A stretch of 64,000 nucleotides of DNA. Origin: Caprimulgus europaeus. Its lineage: Eukaryota; Chordata; Aves; Caprimulgiformes; Caprimulgidae. This document shows positions 49,400-62,429 of the stretch, one piece after another. The stretch is from contig OU015528.1 of the NCBI GenBank assembly GCA_907165065.1, positions 20,412,015 to 20,476,014 of the forward strand, read 5' to 3'. Position numbers and translations under genes: made by a program. Each line of letters opens with the position of its first letter. Positions within the stretch are counted from its first letter, which is position 1. Below the pieces are notes generated by a model that worked only from the letters and a program-made list of their open reading frames with translations, was not told the DNA's origin and did not search any database.

Positions 49400-52300
49400 G
49401 TGACAGTCTACATGTTAGATGAGTAATGATCGCAGTGTAATGTCAACAATTCTTCTATGATAAATATGGTTAAAATAAAGAGCAACACAACAAATGGGGA
49501 CATACAGAGCACAGAGAGGAGGAGCTTTTTTGGTTCCAGTCAGCCACGGTATTTATTTTACTCATTAGATATGGAATACCAAGCAGAAAATATGAGCCAT
49601 GATCTAAAGGTTGAGGGGAATGTGATAAGATGAAAGCCTGTGGTAGACCGTTTGAGATGGATAGCACAGCATCTGTAAGAATTCTCCATTCTTCAGGTGG
49701 GAACTAACTGATTGCTAAATCAACAACAAGAAGAGACCATTCAATTACAGATAAACGTGAGATTAAAAAGTGTATATGGAAACATAATCCTGAAGATATG
49801 GAAGAGATTAAGACAGTGGGAAAGACAGAGAAGGAAGTGTTTTACCAATATGCTTGTACATGTAGTACTGCCTTCTGAACTCAAATACTTTTGGTACATG
49901 CAACAGCAAGACTGAGGGAGTCACAGTAATCACAATCCACAGTGACTGAAACAGAAAAAAAACTTTAGGATACTCAGATCTGGGTCTTAAGTAAAAATTA
50001 CGTTGTGAGAATGGCTGAGTCATGATTTTCAAGCTATAGTATTATAAAGGAAAAATCATATTAATTTCAATATCCTTATCCATGTTTCTAACAGCTTTCA
50101 TGATGGGATTTATAAAGTTTCGTGTTTACAGCCGAATTGCAATCCATATTACTTTTCACATTTACACTAACTTTATGGGATTGTTTTCTTTGTTTTTTTC
50201 TTTTTATTTCCACTAGTTTGGAAACTACAACTGGAAAAGAAAATGTCAGTATTTAGATCATGTTATTTTTGTTTTCTTGTGATCATTTTCTCTAGTGATG
50301 GATTCATAACACAAAGGGTGTTTCTTTTTATCCAAAAGCATACCGTTTAAAGTAAAATTTTCAGCATAGATATGTAAAATGCTTTTGTGTTTGGAAACTT
50401 GCATCATGTCTAAACTGTTGATCTTACTAAGAAAAATATACTGATGCTCAAGCATATGTATTTTAGTGCACAGATAGCATTACTCTGATTATAATATTCT
50501 TATGTCCAGAACATTCATCTTCTAGAAGTGTCTACTTATTTGTAGATATCAATCTTTCAGCTACCATTTCATTATTTTTCTACCCCAGTTGCATGCATGT
50601 TATTCCCCTCTTTGACTCAAACAGAACTTATTTTGTCAATCTTTTTATTTAATCATTCCTTCATCTTTTTTTCTTTAATGATACATACTTATCATGCTAC
50701 AGAGTACTTAGTAGATCAGTAGAACCAAAAATGGAGCTTTTTAATCACAAATGGGCCTTCTATTTTTTTAACTATTTACATATGAACATGTATACACATG
50801 CATGGATAAATCCATATAGACAGGTATAAATATTTAAATATTTAACCAACTATACATTTCTTTCAGAAACTCATGTTACAGACTTGAAATGGGTTTATAG
50901 GATGCCTGAGTATCCTTATATACGAAATTCCATGTATAATATTGCAGATAGTCACGTTTTACGGGCATTTAATATCTCAACAAAATATATTTTTTCCTCT
51001 GTTCATATAAGATTCCATTGAGACGTAATATTGCATGTCATCAATATTCATCCTTATCAGTAGAATGCAGTTTAACTAAACTGGAAAGATATTTCCTCCA
51101 AAAGGACACTGAACTAAAAAATGAACTCAAACTATGATCTTTGGTTCCACTCCCAGATTATATAAACTAAATATATAAATTATGATTAAAATATCAGATG
51201 ATTGTGAATTGGATGAGATTCAAAGATACACATTTTTCTAATATAGCCAGCTAATTCTCCTGCAGAAATGTAGGTTGTTTTCAGTCTGCTACATAGATTA
51301 TGAGATCTATGGGGCTCAAGTCAGAAAAGGCATTTGCAAAACATTTATTGGTTTCTGTTTCACATCACGGGCTATTGTATGTCTGTATATTTAATTCTAA
51401 TGCTACTGGAATGCAGAAGCTAGAACTTGAAGTTCTCACTGATAAGATCTTAGCCCCAGTTTGAAATACTCTGAAACCTGTAGTGGTTTTAATGCATGTG
51501 CAAATTCCCTGGTTTCAATCAATCTCTATTTAGTGTTCTGCAAAAATCAGTGCAGGCAGGCTCACATTATACTGTAGTCTGAATTTATTATTATAATGCC
51601 TCAAGTCAACACCACCAATGCTCATTTACAGTTTAAACATAACTGTGGATTTGCACCAGTGTTTTTATGCTCAGTTTTACCCAAAGCGAATGGCACATGT
51701 ATTTTAATGTTATCTATTTTCTTTGAAGTGAAAAAAGCAAAAACTAAATTTGAAAGGAAGGATTGTGGGGTTTCAATTTAAATGACTGGAACTGTGATTT
51801 TTGACCCAGAAGTTTGACATAAAAATAGTTTTCAAAGGTGTAAAAAATATCTGCCTTAGAGGTATAGAAAAATTTATAGGTTGCTTTTGAAATCTAAGCC
51901 TAAATTACGTTATCCTGATATTACTAATATTTGATCAAATTATCAGTATTCTAATCTCTAACCATGTATTTAATAGCAACAAACAGTAGTGAAAAACATT
52001 GAGTGGCCACTGAAAAATCACTTTTTCTGTTATAACAGTGAAGAAATGTGTCTGGATGAAAATCAAATAATCAATGCAAAGAAAACAAAAAACTCTGTTA
52101 ATGTTATATCATCACTCCACTACAAGAGTCACTCACAATAAGGTAATGAGATTTCATATTAAAAAGAAAACATCTGTTTCCCTCCTCATTATTCACCAGC
52201 AAATATGAAAACAAAGATTTTTATCCCAAATTAGTGAAAGGGAAGCTAGAAGTCTGAGTTTTGAAACATATTAAAAATAGATTTTGTATCAGAGAACAAA

Positions 52301-55300
52301 TGATAAAAAAGAGTTTTCAATATAATATTTACAAAAAATAAGAATGTACCACAAAGCAAAAATGGAGATTAGAAAAGCATTAATTTATCTAAGGAAAATT
52401 TATATCTACAATAACAATTATAACGAGGTAATATTTGAGTTTTATTTTAAAACACTTAAAAATCTTTATAAAGAAAATATTTTTTGGAACAGTATAGGGA
52501 AGACATGTAGGAAAAAACCTAATGAATAGAAATGGAAATAGATATGGAGAGCAGGTGTCTCATTTTAGGCAGGTGGTGTTAGAAAATGAAATTATTAAAA
52601 ATTACTGTTGCAATTGTGTCTAGGACAGGCAAGCTATAAAAATATCTACGGTAAAGAAAGATGATTCACAGAGGAAATATTGACTATCATACTTAAGCAC
52701 TTTAGATCCTAAAATGGAAGCAAATATGCAAGGATATTATTTCTTGTTCTACTGAAAACAGTTGTGGAAGAGCAAAATAAATTGGCGATACTCTTACTAA
52801 GTTCAGCTCAAAGTTTTGCTTTCACTGTGTGAAGAAAAGTGGTTATCCAGGAGAAATGTCTTAATTTAAGTCAAGGAAATGTAATAATTTAAGCCAAACT
52901 CACTCTGTCCCGAAAACTGAGGAAACAGTCCAGACTCCTGGGAGCATCATGTGGTACAAGTTAGCATAAACATTTGAACAGCAACTGATTGGCTGGAAAA
53001 AGAAATTGCAGCAGCAGCCACCACAAATTTGATTGTAGCAGAGGAACCAGTCAAAACCAAAGGATACCAAAACCAGAAAATATTTATTGGGCCTTCTTAT
53101 GTTCACATTTAGAATGTCAATGTCAATATACAAATTTGGAGCATAATAAATTCCCTCTCCTAAGGTGTTTAAAGTCTAAATAAGTAAGGCAGCAAAGTAT
53201 TATATCTACCCCTACTTTATGGTTAGGAATTGGAGGCTCAGCACTATTAAGGTTATGATCTGGACAACCCTAACCCTGATCTTTAGCAGTATCAAAAATG
53301 CACCTTAGTAGTATCTCCAACAGTGCCTAAACCCAAAAGAGTAGCAACTACCTTAGTCCAATAGTGTGAGGTGCTAAACAGATGGCAAAAGCATTCAGAT
53401 CTGTAAATACAGGTTCCTATGATCGGTTTATCGAATGTGGCAATTCAGAATTCAGGCACTGTTCTATTGTCCTCGAGGCAGTGCACTCCTAAGCAGAGTG
53501 ATAAAACTAGACCCATTCAAGAGCACAACAAGAGAGAATAAGAGCTACCCTTCACAGCCCACCTAGTGATTGGGCAGGTTACACCCTTTCCTCACCTCCC
53601 TGTGAAGTCAGAGTTGTCATATCTGATACAGATGACTCTGACATCTCCAGTGGCCTTTTCCAGAAGAGGAGTGCTGACCCTTCCGATCCCTCCTGAGAAA
53701 CCTGTGCTGCTCCCTGGCAGAAATGCAAAAGCCACATTACCAACCATGGGTGACAAGGCTTAGTTAACAGAGGCTGCCCTAAGCTTCAGGTCTTGGTCCA
53801 TTTCCACCTCATGTCCCATTTCTGTTAGTGCTTGCATGATATTAAATGCGTAAAAAAAATAATAGACATTCAAAGAAAGGCACTCCTATTAAAAAACATC
53901 CAGTCTTGAAAAACCCCAAACTAAACAAACACAAAAACCAAACAGGAACTTTGTTTTTTTCACCATAATAAACCAAGATCCCTTCCAAATTACATTTTTC
54001 ACCAAATTCTCTGGCTTCTTCTCTGAACTTACTGTTTCTTGACCTTCTGTCTCACTGAGAAAGAATTAAGTCAAAGCAAGTAAGAAGAATTATAAGAATA
54101 TAACTTTTCAGCTACAACAGAAGTTTTGACCTTCCTTCCTGACCTTTGAAAAAACCATTGCACTGAAATATTTTCAGAATGGGCATTGCGCTTATTTCTA
54201 TAAATTCCTAATACTAGTGAAAAAAATATATTTTATGTTCTGATTTCAAAATACATTGCCTTCAGAGGTCCAGGTATAATGGAAAAAAAATTAATCTGGG
54301 GCAAGTTCTTTCTCCGTGAATGTTGATCCTGGATAGCTTTACCCTGTGATCCTCTGTGTGAGATGATATGGCTCAGCATGAGCTCATGAGTGATCAAGAG
54401 TATTTAATCACAGGGAACAGGATATGCAAAGAGAAACTGGAGCAAATGAAAAGATGTATTAAGTACAGCAATCAAGATCTGTGATTTGAGTCTGCCTTGA
54501 TTGTGACAGCTTAACGGTTCAAAAGGGTTTTTTGTTGTTTGGTTGTTGTTTTTTTTTTAATTTCAGATGAGGCAAGTAAATGTGTACATTGATTTGTTAG
54601 AAAGCCTGTGAATTCCGGAAACTCCGTGAATCCCCCTCATGCAACATAGGACAAGATTACATGTTCGCTTACTTCTAAGGAACCTTATACAATGTGAACA
54701 GTTACCTTTCAGACTTTGGCCTTGCAATTAAATGCAATATAATTGGTATGTGTCATGGATTTGAGTCTATGCTTACAAGGGATTTAAAACTGCTTGTTTA
54801 AAGACAGAAATTTGTTGGAATTTGATTTTTGTGTTTGGCTGAGCACTAGGAATACGTTGCTCTGTAGCTACAAGAGAACATATGTCACATGGCTATTTTG
54901 CAGTTGTTCAGAATTTTAAAAGTCTTTGCACAGTCTTCAGTCAGGCCCCAGTGTTAATCACTCAGCTGCCTCATATAATCATGTATTTGAATTTCTGACA
55001 ACATAACCCCTAAAATAGTTAACTCGAAAGAACTTTTTAAAAGTATAATTTTGTACGCAGTACAAAAATGCACTGTCTTTATCATCAGGATGAGACAATT
55101 ACCATATAGAATATTTCTGAATCTGTTTGCACTGCAAATTAAACAGTAAATGTAGCAACAAATGGCTGATGTTTAGAAAGGTTATAGGTGAAATCCTTTT
55201 AAAAAATCTGGATACAATTATTTCTATATAATTTTATAATTATTATTTAATGAAGACACTCTCCACTTTTTTGTTTTGAAGACTGTTTTTAAAATATTGT

Positions 55301-55435
55301 ATTTCTGCAGTAAACAGCCACTAATGAAATGTTAACAGTGGCATAAAATATATTGCATAAAAACACCTGATGCTCTATTGTATTTTAGATACAAAATGTA
55401 CTCCATTCATGTTAATACAAAATGAAAGCGAAGCA

Positions 55436-57640
55436 AAATCTATAAGATTAGAAGGGACCTTGAAAAAAATCACCTGGGTCATCATCTTACAGTGAAGCCA
55501 TCCTAACAAATATTTTCCTAATCTGCTCTTGAAAACCACTGTGGAAACAGTTTTATAATATTCCGTAGTTGTCTGGTCCACTGCCTCATAACATTAAAAA
55601 GAAAATTAATATCTTATCTATAGTTATTTTGTTACAAATTGAACTGACTTCTACTTGTCCTTTTCTACTGTCTTCACTACTTCTTTAGCAATCCTTTATA
55701 ATTAAAAGAGTATGTCTTCCCACTTCCTGCCACCAACAAAGACAATTTGATTATTTTTTGCATCACGCACTCTCTAACATGCTTGCCATATATGTTATCC
55801 TCTTGTAGACTCTTTTCAAAGTGTGGTGCCTAAAACTGACTATGGTATTACAACCAAGGTTCACCAGTGATGAGTAGAGCTGAATATGTATTTCCTGTCA
55901 TAGAGAGTCAAGACAAAAGTTCTGTCAGTGCTTGACATCCTGCTGCCTGCTTCACACTGCTCTGTTATGGTCAACGACACGGTACATTGTGTCCACGTTG
56001 TAGCCTTTCACACATACAGACTTCCTTGGTTTAGTTTAAATGTACTTTTATTGATAATGTATGTTAGGACTTTAATATCTAAATATTTCTCTTAACCATT
56101 CTAGAACTTTGCTGGGACCAAAGCTGACTAATTTACAGCTCTCTTGTGCCTCCTTTCTTTTATGCTTTCTTTCTTTTGTGCTTTTGAAGATAGGTTTATG
56201 ATTTTTTTTTTTCCAATCCTCTAAGACTTTTCCTTCACACTGTGTTTTATGAAAGTATCATTAATGTTTCAAATTCTTAACACAGTGTCATAAACACTGT
56301 AAGTTGATGTCCTGGGTTGGGTAAGGAAAGTTAATTGTCCTCAGGGAACTGGGAGGGCTTGGGCAGGTGGTCTGGGGGACAGGGCAGGTGTTCCATGCCA
56401 CAGGATGGAGCTCCAGGGGAACACAGTGACCTCATGCTCAGTATCTAAACAAGGAAGTTCCCGGAGGAGCAGGCTGCTGGGTACTGTAGTTCTCATTTTT
56501 ATGTTGTATATTCTATCATTAGTACTGTTATTGTTTGATGTTGTTCCTCCCTTACTATCCCAGTAAACTGCTCATGTTTCAGCCCCTGAGCCCCTTTCAT
56601 TTATATTTTCTCCTCCTCATACCACCTGAGGGTGGGGGGTGGGGCAGGCAGAGACTCTTCGTAGTTAAACCACTTCAGGTGATTTTGATAAGCACTTGTA
56701 AATTAAATACAACTATTTTTCCAAAGTATTCTTTAACTTGTTCTTTCCAGAATCACACTTGCATCACCATCTTCTTGTTAAATATAACTTTTTCAATCTA
56801 GTTTCAACTTAGACTTCAAAAAGAAGGAACTGAAAACTTCAGCTATTATTTGTTCCTCTTTTCCAATTAGTCTTGTACCTATATTTCTTTAGTTTTCCTC
56901 TTCTGCAGCTTTAGGACCTGACCTTGTCTACTTTTTTTCCTTTTGATAATTGAAACTCACATGCTCTGTTGCATTTCTGGACTTATCCTTACAAGTATGG
57001 GCTCTTCCTTTCTCATCTTACTCAATTATATGACCCATAGCCATAGGTCTTTTTTATATGATTTGTTTTTACTTTTCAAGTCACTGAAGATACCCTGAAG
57101 TAGTTAAAATGGTCTCTAACCATGCTTGCCATCTTCATTTGCATTAACTAGTTTGCTGTTTGTGCATTAGTATAGTTTCTTTCAGTAACTGCCAGACTTG
57201 CTGCATTCCTTTATCTCTTAGATTATCTTCCCTAATGACCTATCATATGAGTTCCCTTAGTTCCTTATCAAAGCTTGACATCTTAAAATACATTATTTTC
57301 AGTTCTTCTGACACTTTTGTTTCCTTTAGGATAGTTCACTTTATCATTTTGTGATTACTTTCACCTCATACTGCAATGTACCTTTGGCATCTCAATCAAT
57401 TCTCCCTTTTAAGCAGAACTAAATCTAAATTAGCTGATTCCCTTCTAATCTCCTAAACCAGATTTGTTCCCAGCACATTTCATGAGCATGATTGTCATTC
57501 TATAGCCTGTCATAATATGTGTGGTTAAAATTCTCTGCCCCTACCACATTTTAACTTTTAAATAGACTAAGAAATGCTTCATCAAACTCTTCAACCAAGG
57601 TCTGCATGGATTACTGCCATTGCTGCCAGGAGGGTACACA
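55436..57640 (-). mobile_element. Ancient CR1/L3-like element, interrupted by an LTR
   Basis: A heavily diverged minus-strand LINE. 55436-56030 resembles the reversed 3' region (attagaagggaccttgaaaa; gtggtgcctaaaactgacta; caccagtgatgagtagagct). 56090-56307 and 56678-57640 resemble the reversed reverse transcriptase start and the endonuclease-RT linker (ctttaacttgttctttccag; cctttaggatagttcacttt; gaactaaatctaaattagct; aatgcttcatcaaactcttc). The palm core expected between them is missing. No frame survives. A family B LTR is nested at 56308-56677. Assignment rests on remembered similarity to old amniote CR1/L3 elements. Confidence 0.65.
56308..56677 (+). mobile_element. Solo LTR of an endogenous retrovirus (family B-like), nested
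   Basis: Old endogenous retrovirus LTR of 370 bp, TGTCCTGGGTTGGG ... GTTAAACCACTTCA. Left flank gttga (56303-56307) and right flank ggtga (56678-56682) match at 4 of 5 positions, consistent with an aged 5-bp target duplication. Shared family B points are tgacctcatgctcagtatct and a G-rich 3' end. It splits the ancient LINE, so it inserted after that element was fixed. Confidence 0.82.
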
Positions 57641-60320
57641 CTTAGCTCTCACAGCATAAAAGAAGCGCAAGGATGCTTGCTGGGAAAGATATTTAGGGGA
57701 GGTGACCAGAACTGTCAGAAAATATTTCTGGCATTTTGTGACAAATGTGTGAATGATTTCTCAATGCACAGAGTTACTGAAGAACAATTCTGATCATATA
57801 AATTATAATTCCCCAGTTTACATCACAGATATTACATAATTTCCCAACCTATGACAATATTTTTTCATATTACACATAAAGATTTGCAGTGATGTTGCAT
57901 GGTTGTTGCTCATGTAAGTGAAAATTATTTGCTTGCATAAAATGTAGTGCTGGACAGCAGTAACCAGGACTGCAGTTTACAGATTTGAATCAACTCAAAT
58001 TAAATTTGACAGATGCCCATTAAGGGTAATGGCAGTTGGATCAAATCTCTATCACAAATTGGAAAGGAAAATACTCTTCAGTAACATGCTGGGAGCTATG
58101 TCTAGTGATAAAATATGACTGTAACACAAGAAATGAGCTGAAAGTATTTTACAACTAAAATACTCCCAAGAATGATTTAACAGCAATACTTTAAGAACAC
58201 ATAATTTTTTTTGTACCAAAGTAAAATACAAAAATTAGTACTTCAAGAAACTGGGTAACTCAGCGTCATCTTTGTGGGCACTCGCAGAACACTTTTAAGT
58301 GTGTGTTCACTGATGTGAGAAAAAGTCATTTTAGATGCATCATCTCAGATATTTCACAAATCAAAGGAACTGGTGTATCCAAACAGCAAGGAGCTAATTC
58401 TGACTCTGCCAGAAACCTTAACTGTACATCATTGTGTTTCCTGAGATGGAAAGCAAGAAGCAGATTATAATTCTTACACACAAAATCTATTTTCTCTTTC
58501 CTGCAGAAGGAGGTGAGAAATAATCTGTGCTTGTCTTATAATTGGCTGAATAAGATTGCTCAAAGGGGTATCACAGAGCCTGTGCTGGTGTTCATGCTCA
58601 GTTCTACCCATTGCTGTCTCTTTTCCTCATCTCTCTAACCACTTGCACATATGCAGAAATTGTGGTTTCAGAATGGCTACTTTTCCTCCACTCAGCTGCT
58701 CATGTTGTAAGCAGCAGGTGCTGGGGAAGAAAGAAGGTGTATGCAATCTCTTGCATCCTTTAGTAAGTGAAAAAGGTGGACATGAAATGTGTCTGAGCTA
58801 GAAGTGACCAAGGAACGTGAAACTCAGGTATAGGAGGAGAGAAATTTATTAGTGCACTTACACTATTGTCTTTTCCAAGAGAAGAGGTAAAAAGAATCTA
58901 TAATATTAAAAATTAAATAATTTAAAGCACTGACAAGCTGTACCATAGGAAACATGTGAGTGCTGGATACAGAAAACAAAACAAAACAAAGAATTTTCTT
59001 CTGTTATCAGGAAGATTTGGAAACAGTAGCTAAGATATAATTTACAACCAGATTGCAGAATCAGTTCTGTGAAACATGCAGCCAGTTCAAGACTTTAATA
59101 ATAGGAGCAATTACAGTCTGTTGTGTTCACATAGCTATGGTTCAGATTGCATCAGCATTTCTATTTGGAAATCCACACTTCCATGGGCTTAAAACCTCAT
59201 CGTACACGCTGGGAGGTTTTGTTGATTTTGTTTTGCGCTGAAGTTTAGCTTTCTTATGCAATTTCACTAGCAAAATATTTAACCTTATTAAATACAGAGG
59301 TTGGGAAACAAGCTATAATACAGTCAGTGTGGACTGACTCTAGCCAAAGTGGGCTTTGAGCACATATGATAAGAGAAGAAATGTTGGTTTTAGACAATGG
59401 TAACTGAGAGTGAGTGAAACTTTGTTTATGTATCAGTGCATCTGTACTTGTCAAGCCAGTAAAGCATATGTGATTTCACTTTAACTGCATTTTAAAGTCA
59501 ACTGAAGTAAGACTAAAAGATTGGGCTGAACCAAGCCTTTATGAAGGTGTACAAATGGCTAAAGCAGAACCATGGGTATCTTTTAAAAATGCTGCTGTTT
59601 GAGGAAGAATGTATATAAATAAATGACCAATCAAGGTACAGGTTTTCCAAATGGAAGACAGCAGATGTTTAGGAAAGCTAAAATGTGTATCTCCCTCATT
59701 TCAGTAGACCTGGCTGGCACTGGGTATGCCTTCTCCATTACATGGCACAACAGTAATTGTAGGGCTTTTCTCCTGTTGTGGCTGTAGAGAGCCCTACGAT
59801 TAACTGCAAGACTCATATAATGGAACATTTATTGGAAGATTTGTTGTGTATTCTAAAATACATATTTTAGGATATAGGTAATAGCTGTTTTGTCCAAAAT
59901 CCACATTGACTAAGTGTGCATGATAATTATTTTTTAAAGGTAGTGTAGTTGTATTAAAAATGCTTTTGTAATAGCATTCTGCACAGTATTTATGTTAGCC
60001 AGAACTGTGGTAAGCATAATAATTTATACTTGTATAGTTGCTTTTATCCTATGGGATCTCTGAGTTGTTTACAAGTATTAATACTATTTGTTTTAGTGGT
60101 TGTTTATTTTAGTTTAAAAAGAACACAATCACATGTTTCCTTTACAATAATTTTACATTTTGAGATATTTCTGGTGTGCCTTGCCATTGCTAAAAATAAC
60201 CAGTATAATTTAATTTCATTTTATTGCTGTTATTTCCCAAAAGTAACTGTTGCAAAAACAGTTTAAGTCAAATACTTCCAGCTCTACAGTATCTCTTGTT
60301 TTATGCTTGGTTCCATGCTA
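57641..60320. other. Unannotated AT-rich interval
   Basis: No gene or transposon recognised. Frames are 81 codons or less (58556-58801), with no motif. Confidence 0.5.
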
Positions 60321-60351
60321 GCAGCAGTGGCAGCAGCAGCAGCAGCAGCAG
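60321..60351. repeat. CAG/AGC trinucleotide repeat
   Basis: gcagcagtgg followed by seven cag units. It lies just upstream of the recognisable CR1 and may be part of its 5' region or independent. Confidence 0.9.
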
Positions 60352-60469
60352 TTTTTTCCACATGCTGGTAAGTGTGAGGCTTGTGAGGTCTCCAGAGGCT
60401 GGATGTCCCCATGGCCATTTCAAACCATGGAAAATTGCATATAACTAGCCCCTGGGGAGTGCCAGTGAC

Positions 60470-60520
60470 CAGGAGCACCATGAACAGGTCATGCAAAATG
60501 AACAGGTCATGCAAACAGGG
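60470..60520. repeat. Short tandem duplication in CR1 5' region
   Basis: atgaacaggtcatgcaaa occurs twice in succession (about 60479-60513) within the putative ORF1 start region. Confidence 0.8.
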
Positions 60521-60904
60521 AGAGGTATCTGAAAGGAGCAGCATGGCAGTATGCTTGGCAGTTTCTGCATGGACGGCACACTTTGCCAGTTGTCATGCTG
60601 CTGCCTGCCTGCAGGCTGAGGTTGCAGCCCTGACAGTCACCCCAACTATTCGTTGCCTGTGCAAACCTACCCAGCAGCTTTAGGCTAGACTGGGACAAGT
60701 GGAGGTGGGCACCCAGATGAAGGTTCCTGTTAGGTAAACGGCTGTCCAGATGGAGGACTGTGAACTATGTCATGCTCCTGGGTGGAGGAGAGTTCAAGCT
60801 CCACCTGTTCAAGGTGTGCTTTGGTGGAGGCACTCAGGTAGAGGCTGGAGGAGACCACACCATTTGCACACACTAAAAGATGCAAAAGGAGGTGGAGAGT
60901 GCTG

Positions 60905-61400
60905 GTAGCGGGTGACTTTGCTGAGAGATACTAAGGCATCCATCTGATGGCCTGACATACAGCCAATGCAAGTTTGCTGCTTGTCCAGGAGCTGAGATCC
61001 AGGATGTCACAGGGAGACTACTACAACTAGTTAAAAGCACAGACTACTACCCAGTACTTCTTTTCTGTGTGGCCTCCAGTGGCATGGTAAAACACAACCT
61101 GGGCAAGATCAATCAGGACTTCAGGACTCTGGTGGCACAATTGAAGGGGACCGAGGCCCAAATGGTCTTCTCCTTTATCTTGCCAGGCAGATATAGAGGT
61201 GCAGGCAGAAGTCCACACATCATGCAGATCAACACCTGGCTTTGTGGTTGGTACCATCACCAGGGCTTTGGCTTCTATGATCATGGGACATTCTTTGATG
61301 AATACAAATTACTGGGGAGAGATGGAATCCACCTGTCTAGAAGAGGAAGGAGAACCTTTGCTGCAAGATTGTCTGACAGTGAATTGCACTTTAAACTAAT
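60905..61400 (+). pseudogene. CR1 ORF1, SGNH-hydrolase-like domain remnant
   Basis: CR1 ORF1 proteins bind RNA and carry an esterase-like SGNH (GDSL) domain. Here block I should read GDSLLR. The DNA ggtgactttgctgaga (from 60911) has apparently lost two bases at the Ser codon, breaking the nucleophile and the frame. Further on, a plus-strand frame from 61069 (152 codons) reads INTWLCGWYHHQGFGFYDHG and then LLGRDGIHLSRRGRRTF. The latter matches the DGxHLSxxG block that supplies the Asp and His of the catalytic triad. The late blocks are therefore well preserved while the Ser block is damaged. Confidence 0.85.
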
Positions 61401-61555
61401 GAACTTGGAGGGTGGGGTTCAAAGTGATGATGCTTGTGTGCTCACAAGCAACAGAGTGGATAAGCACACTTATTCGAGTACTGAAGAATACCTCTCAACC
61501 CTCCAAAAAGGTTCCACCAAAAAGTGAGACAGTCAACAGTCCAACCATCTGCAGC

Positions 61556-62270
61556 ATGGGTAACAAAAAGGAGGAGCCAGAAGCCACTGTGCAGAGGGAA
61601 AGCTATGATCTGATCACTGTCTCTGAAACTTGGTTGGATAAACCACATGATTTGAGCTCTGCAATCAATGGCTATAAACTGTTCTGGAGGAACAGGCAAG
61701 GAAGAAAAGTTTGAGGGGTTGCCCTCTACATGAAGTAATGGATTGATTCCACAGAGCTCTCTCTGAAAAGCAGCAATGCACAGGTTGGGAGGTTTTAAGT
61801 GAAAATTAGAGACAAGACAACAAAGGAAACCTCATGGTTGGCATTTAGTAAAGGCTGCCTGATCAAGGGGAGGATGTCAATGAAGTGTTCTTACTTCAAC
61901 TACAGGAAACATCCCACTTGCAGGTCCTGATCCTGCTAGGAGACTTCAGCCACCCTGACATCTGCTGGAAAAGCAGCACAGTGAGCTGCAAGCAGTCTAG
62001 GTGACTGCATAATCCAGGTCATAGAAAGCCCAACCACAGGAGATGCATTACTAGATCTTTTGCTCACCAACACAGAGGAACTTATTGGAGGAGTCAGGAT
62101 TGGTGTTACCCTGGGCTGCAGTGATCATGCCCTGATGGAATCCATGATGTCAAGGGGTATAGGCCAAGTGAATAGTATAGTCAAGACCCTAAACTTTGGG
62201 AGAGTGAACTTTAACTTTTTTAAAGGATCCAGTGGATGGAACCCCCTGGAAAACTGTCCTCAGGGATAAA
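61556..62270 (+). pseudogene. CR1 ORF2 apurinic/apyrimidinic-type endonuclease remnant
   Basis: Starts at an ATG (61556) followed by GNKKEEPEATVQRESYDLI, the usual CR1 ORF2 lead-in. Endonuclease landmarks are TVSETWLD (catalytic Glu codon 61625-61627), ILLGDFSHPDICW (61930-61968; Asp/Asn-region loop), ALLDLLLTN (about 62047-62073) and CSDHALMES (Ser-Asp-His codons 62120-62128). Key residues survive, but a stop (near 61713) and frameshifts separate the blocks. In active elements this enzyme nicks the target DNA to prime copying. Confidence 0.88.
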
Positions 62271-62429
62271 GGAGCAGAAGAGAGCTGGCAGTTATTTAAA
62301 CACATTTTTCTGTGACAACGGACATGGGGAGTGCTGAGGTGCTCAAGAACTTTATTGCCTCAGTTTTCACTGGCAATTGCTCTTCCCATATCTCTTGAGT
62401 CCCTGAATCTCAAGGCAGGGACTGGGGAA

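Larger units (their letters stand above)
46955..55435. other. Long unannotated AT-rich interval
   Basis: No transposon recognised over 8 kb. An ATC/ATT triplet repeat (47131-47184), poly-A (48548-48565) and one exon-like frame (49158-49399) are the only landmarks. Other frames are 77 codons or less, without motifs. Confidence 0.5.

Noticed and set aside
60284..60448. Polyserine/polyalanine-coding frames over the CAG repeat
   Set aside because: Produced by the trinucleotide repeat; no flanking domain.
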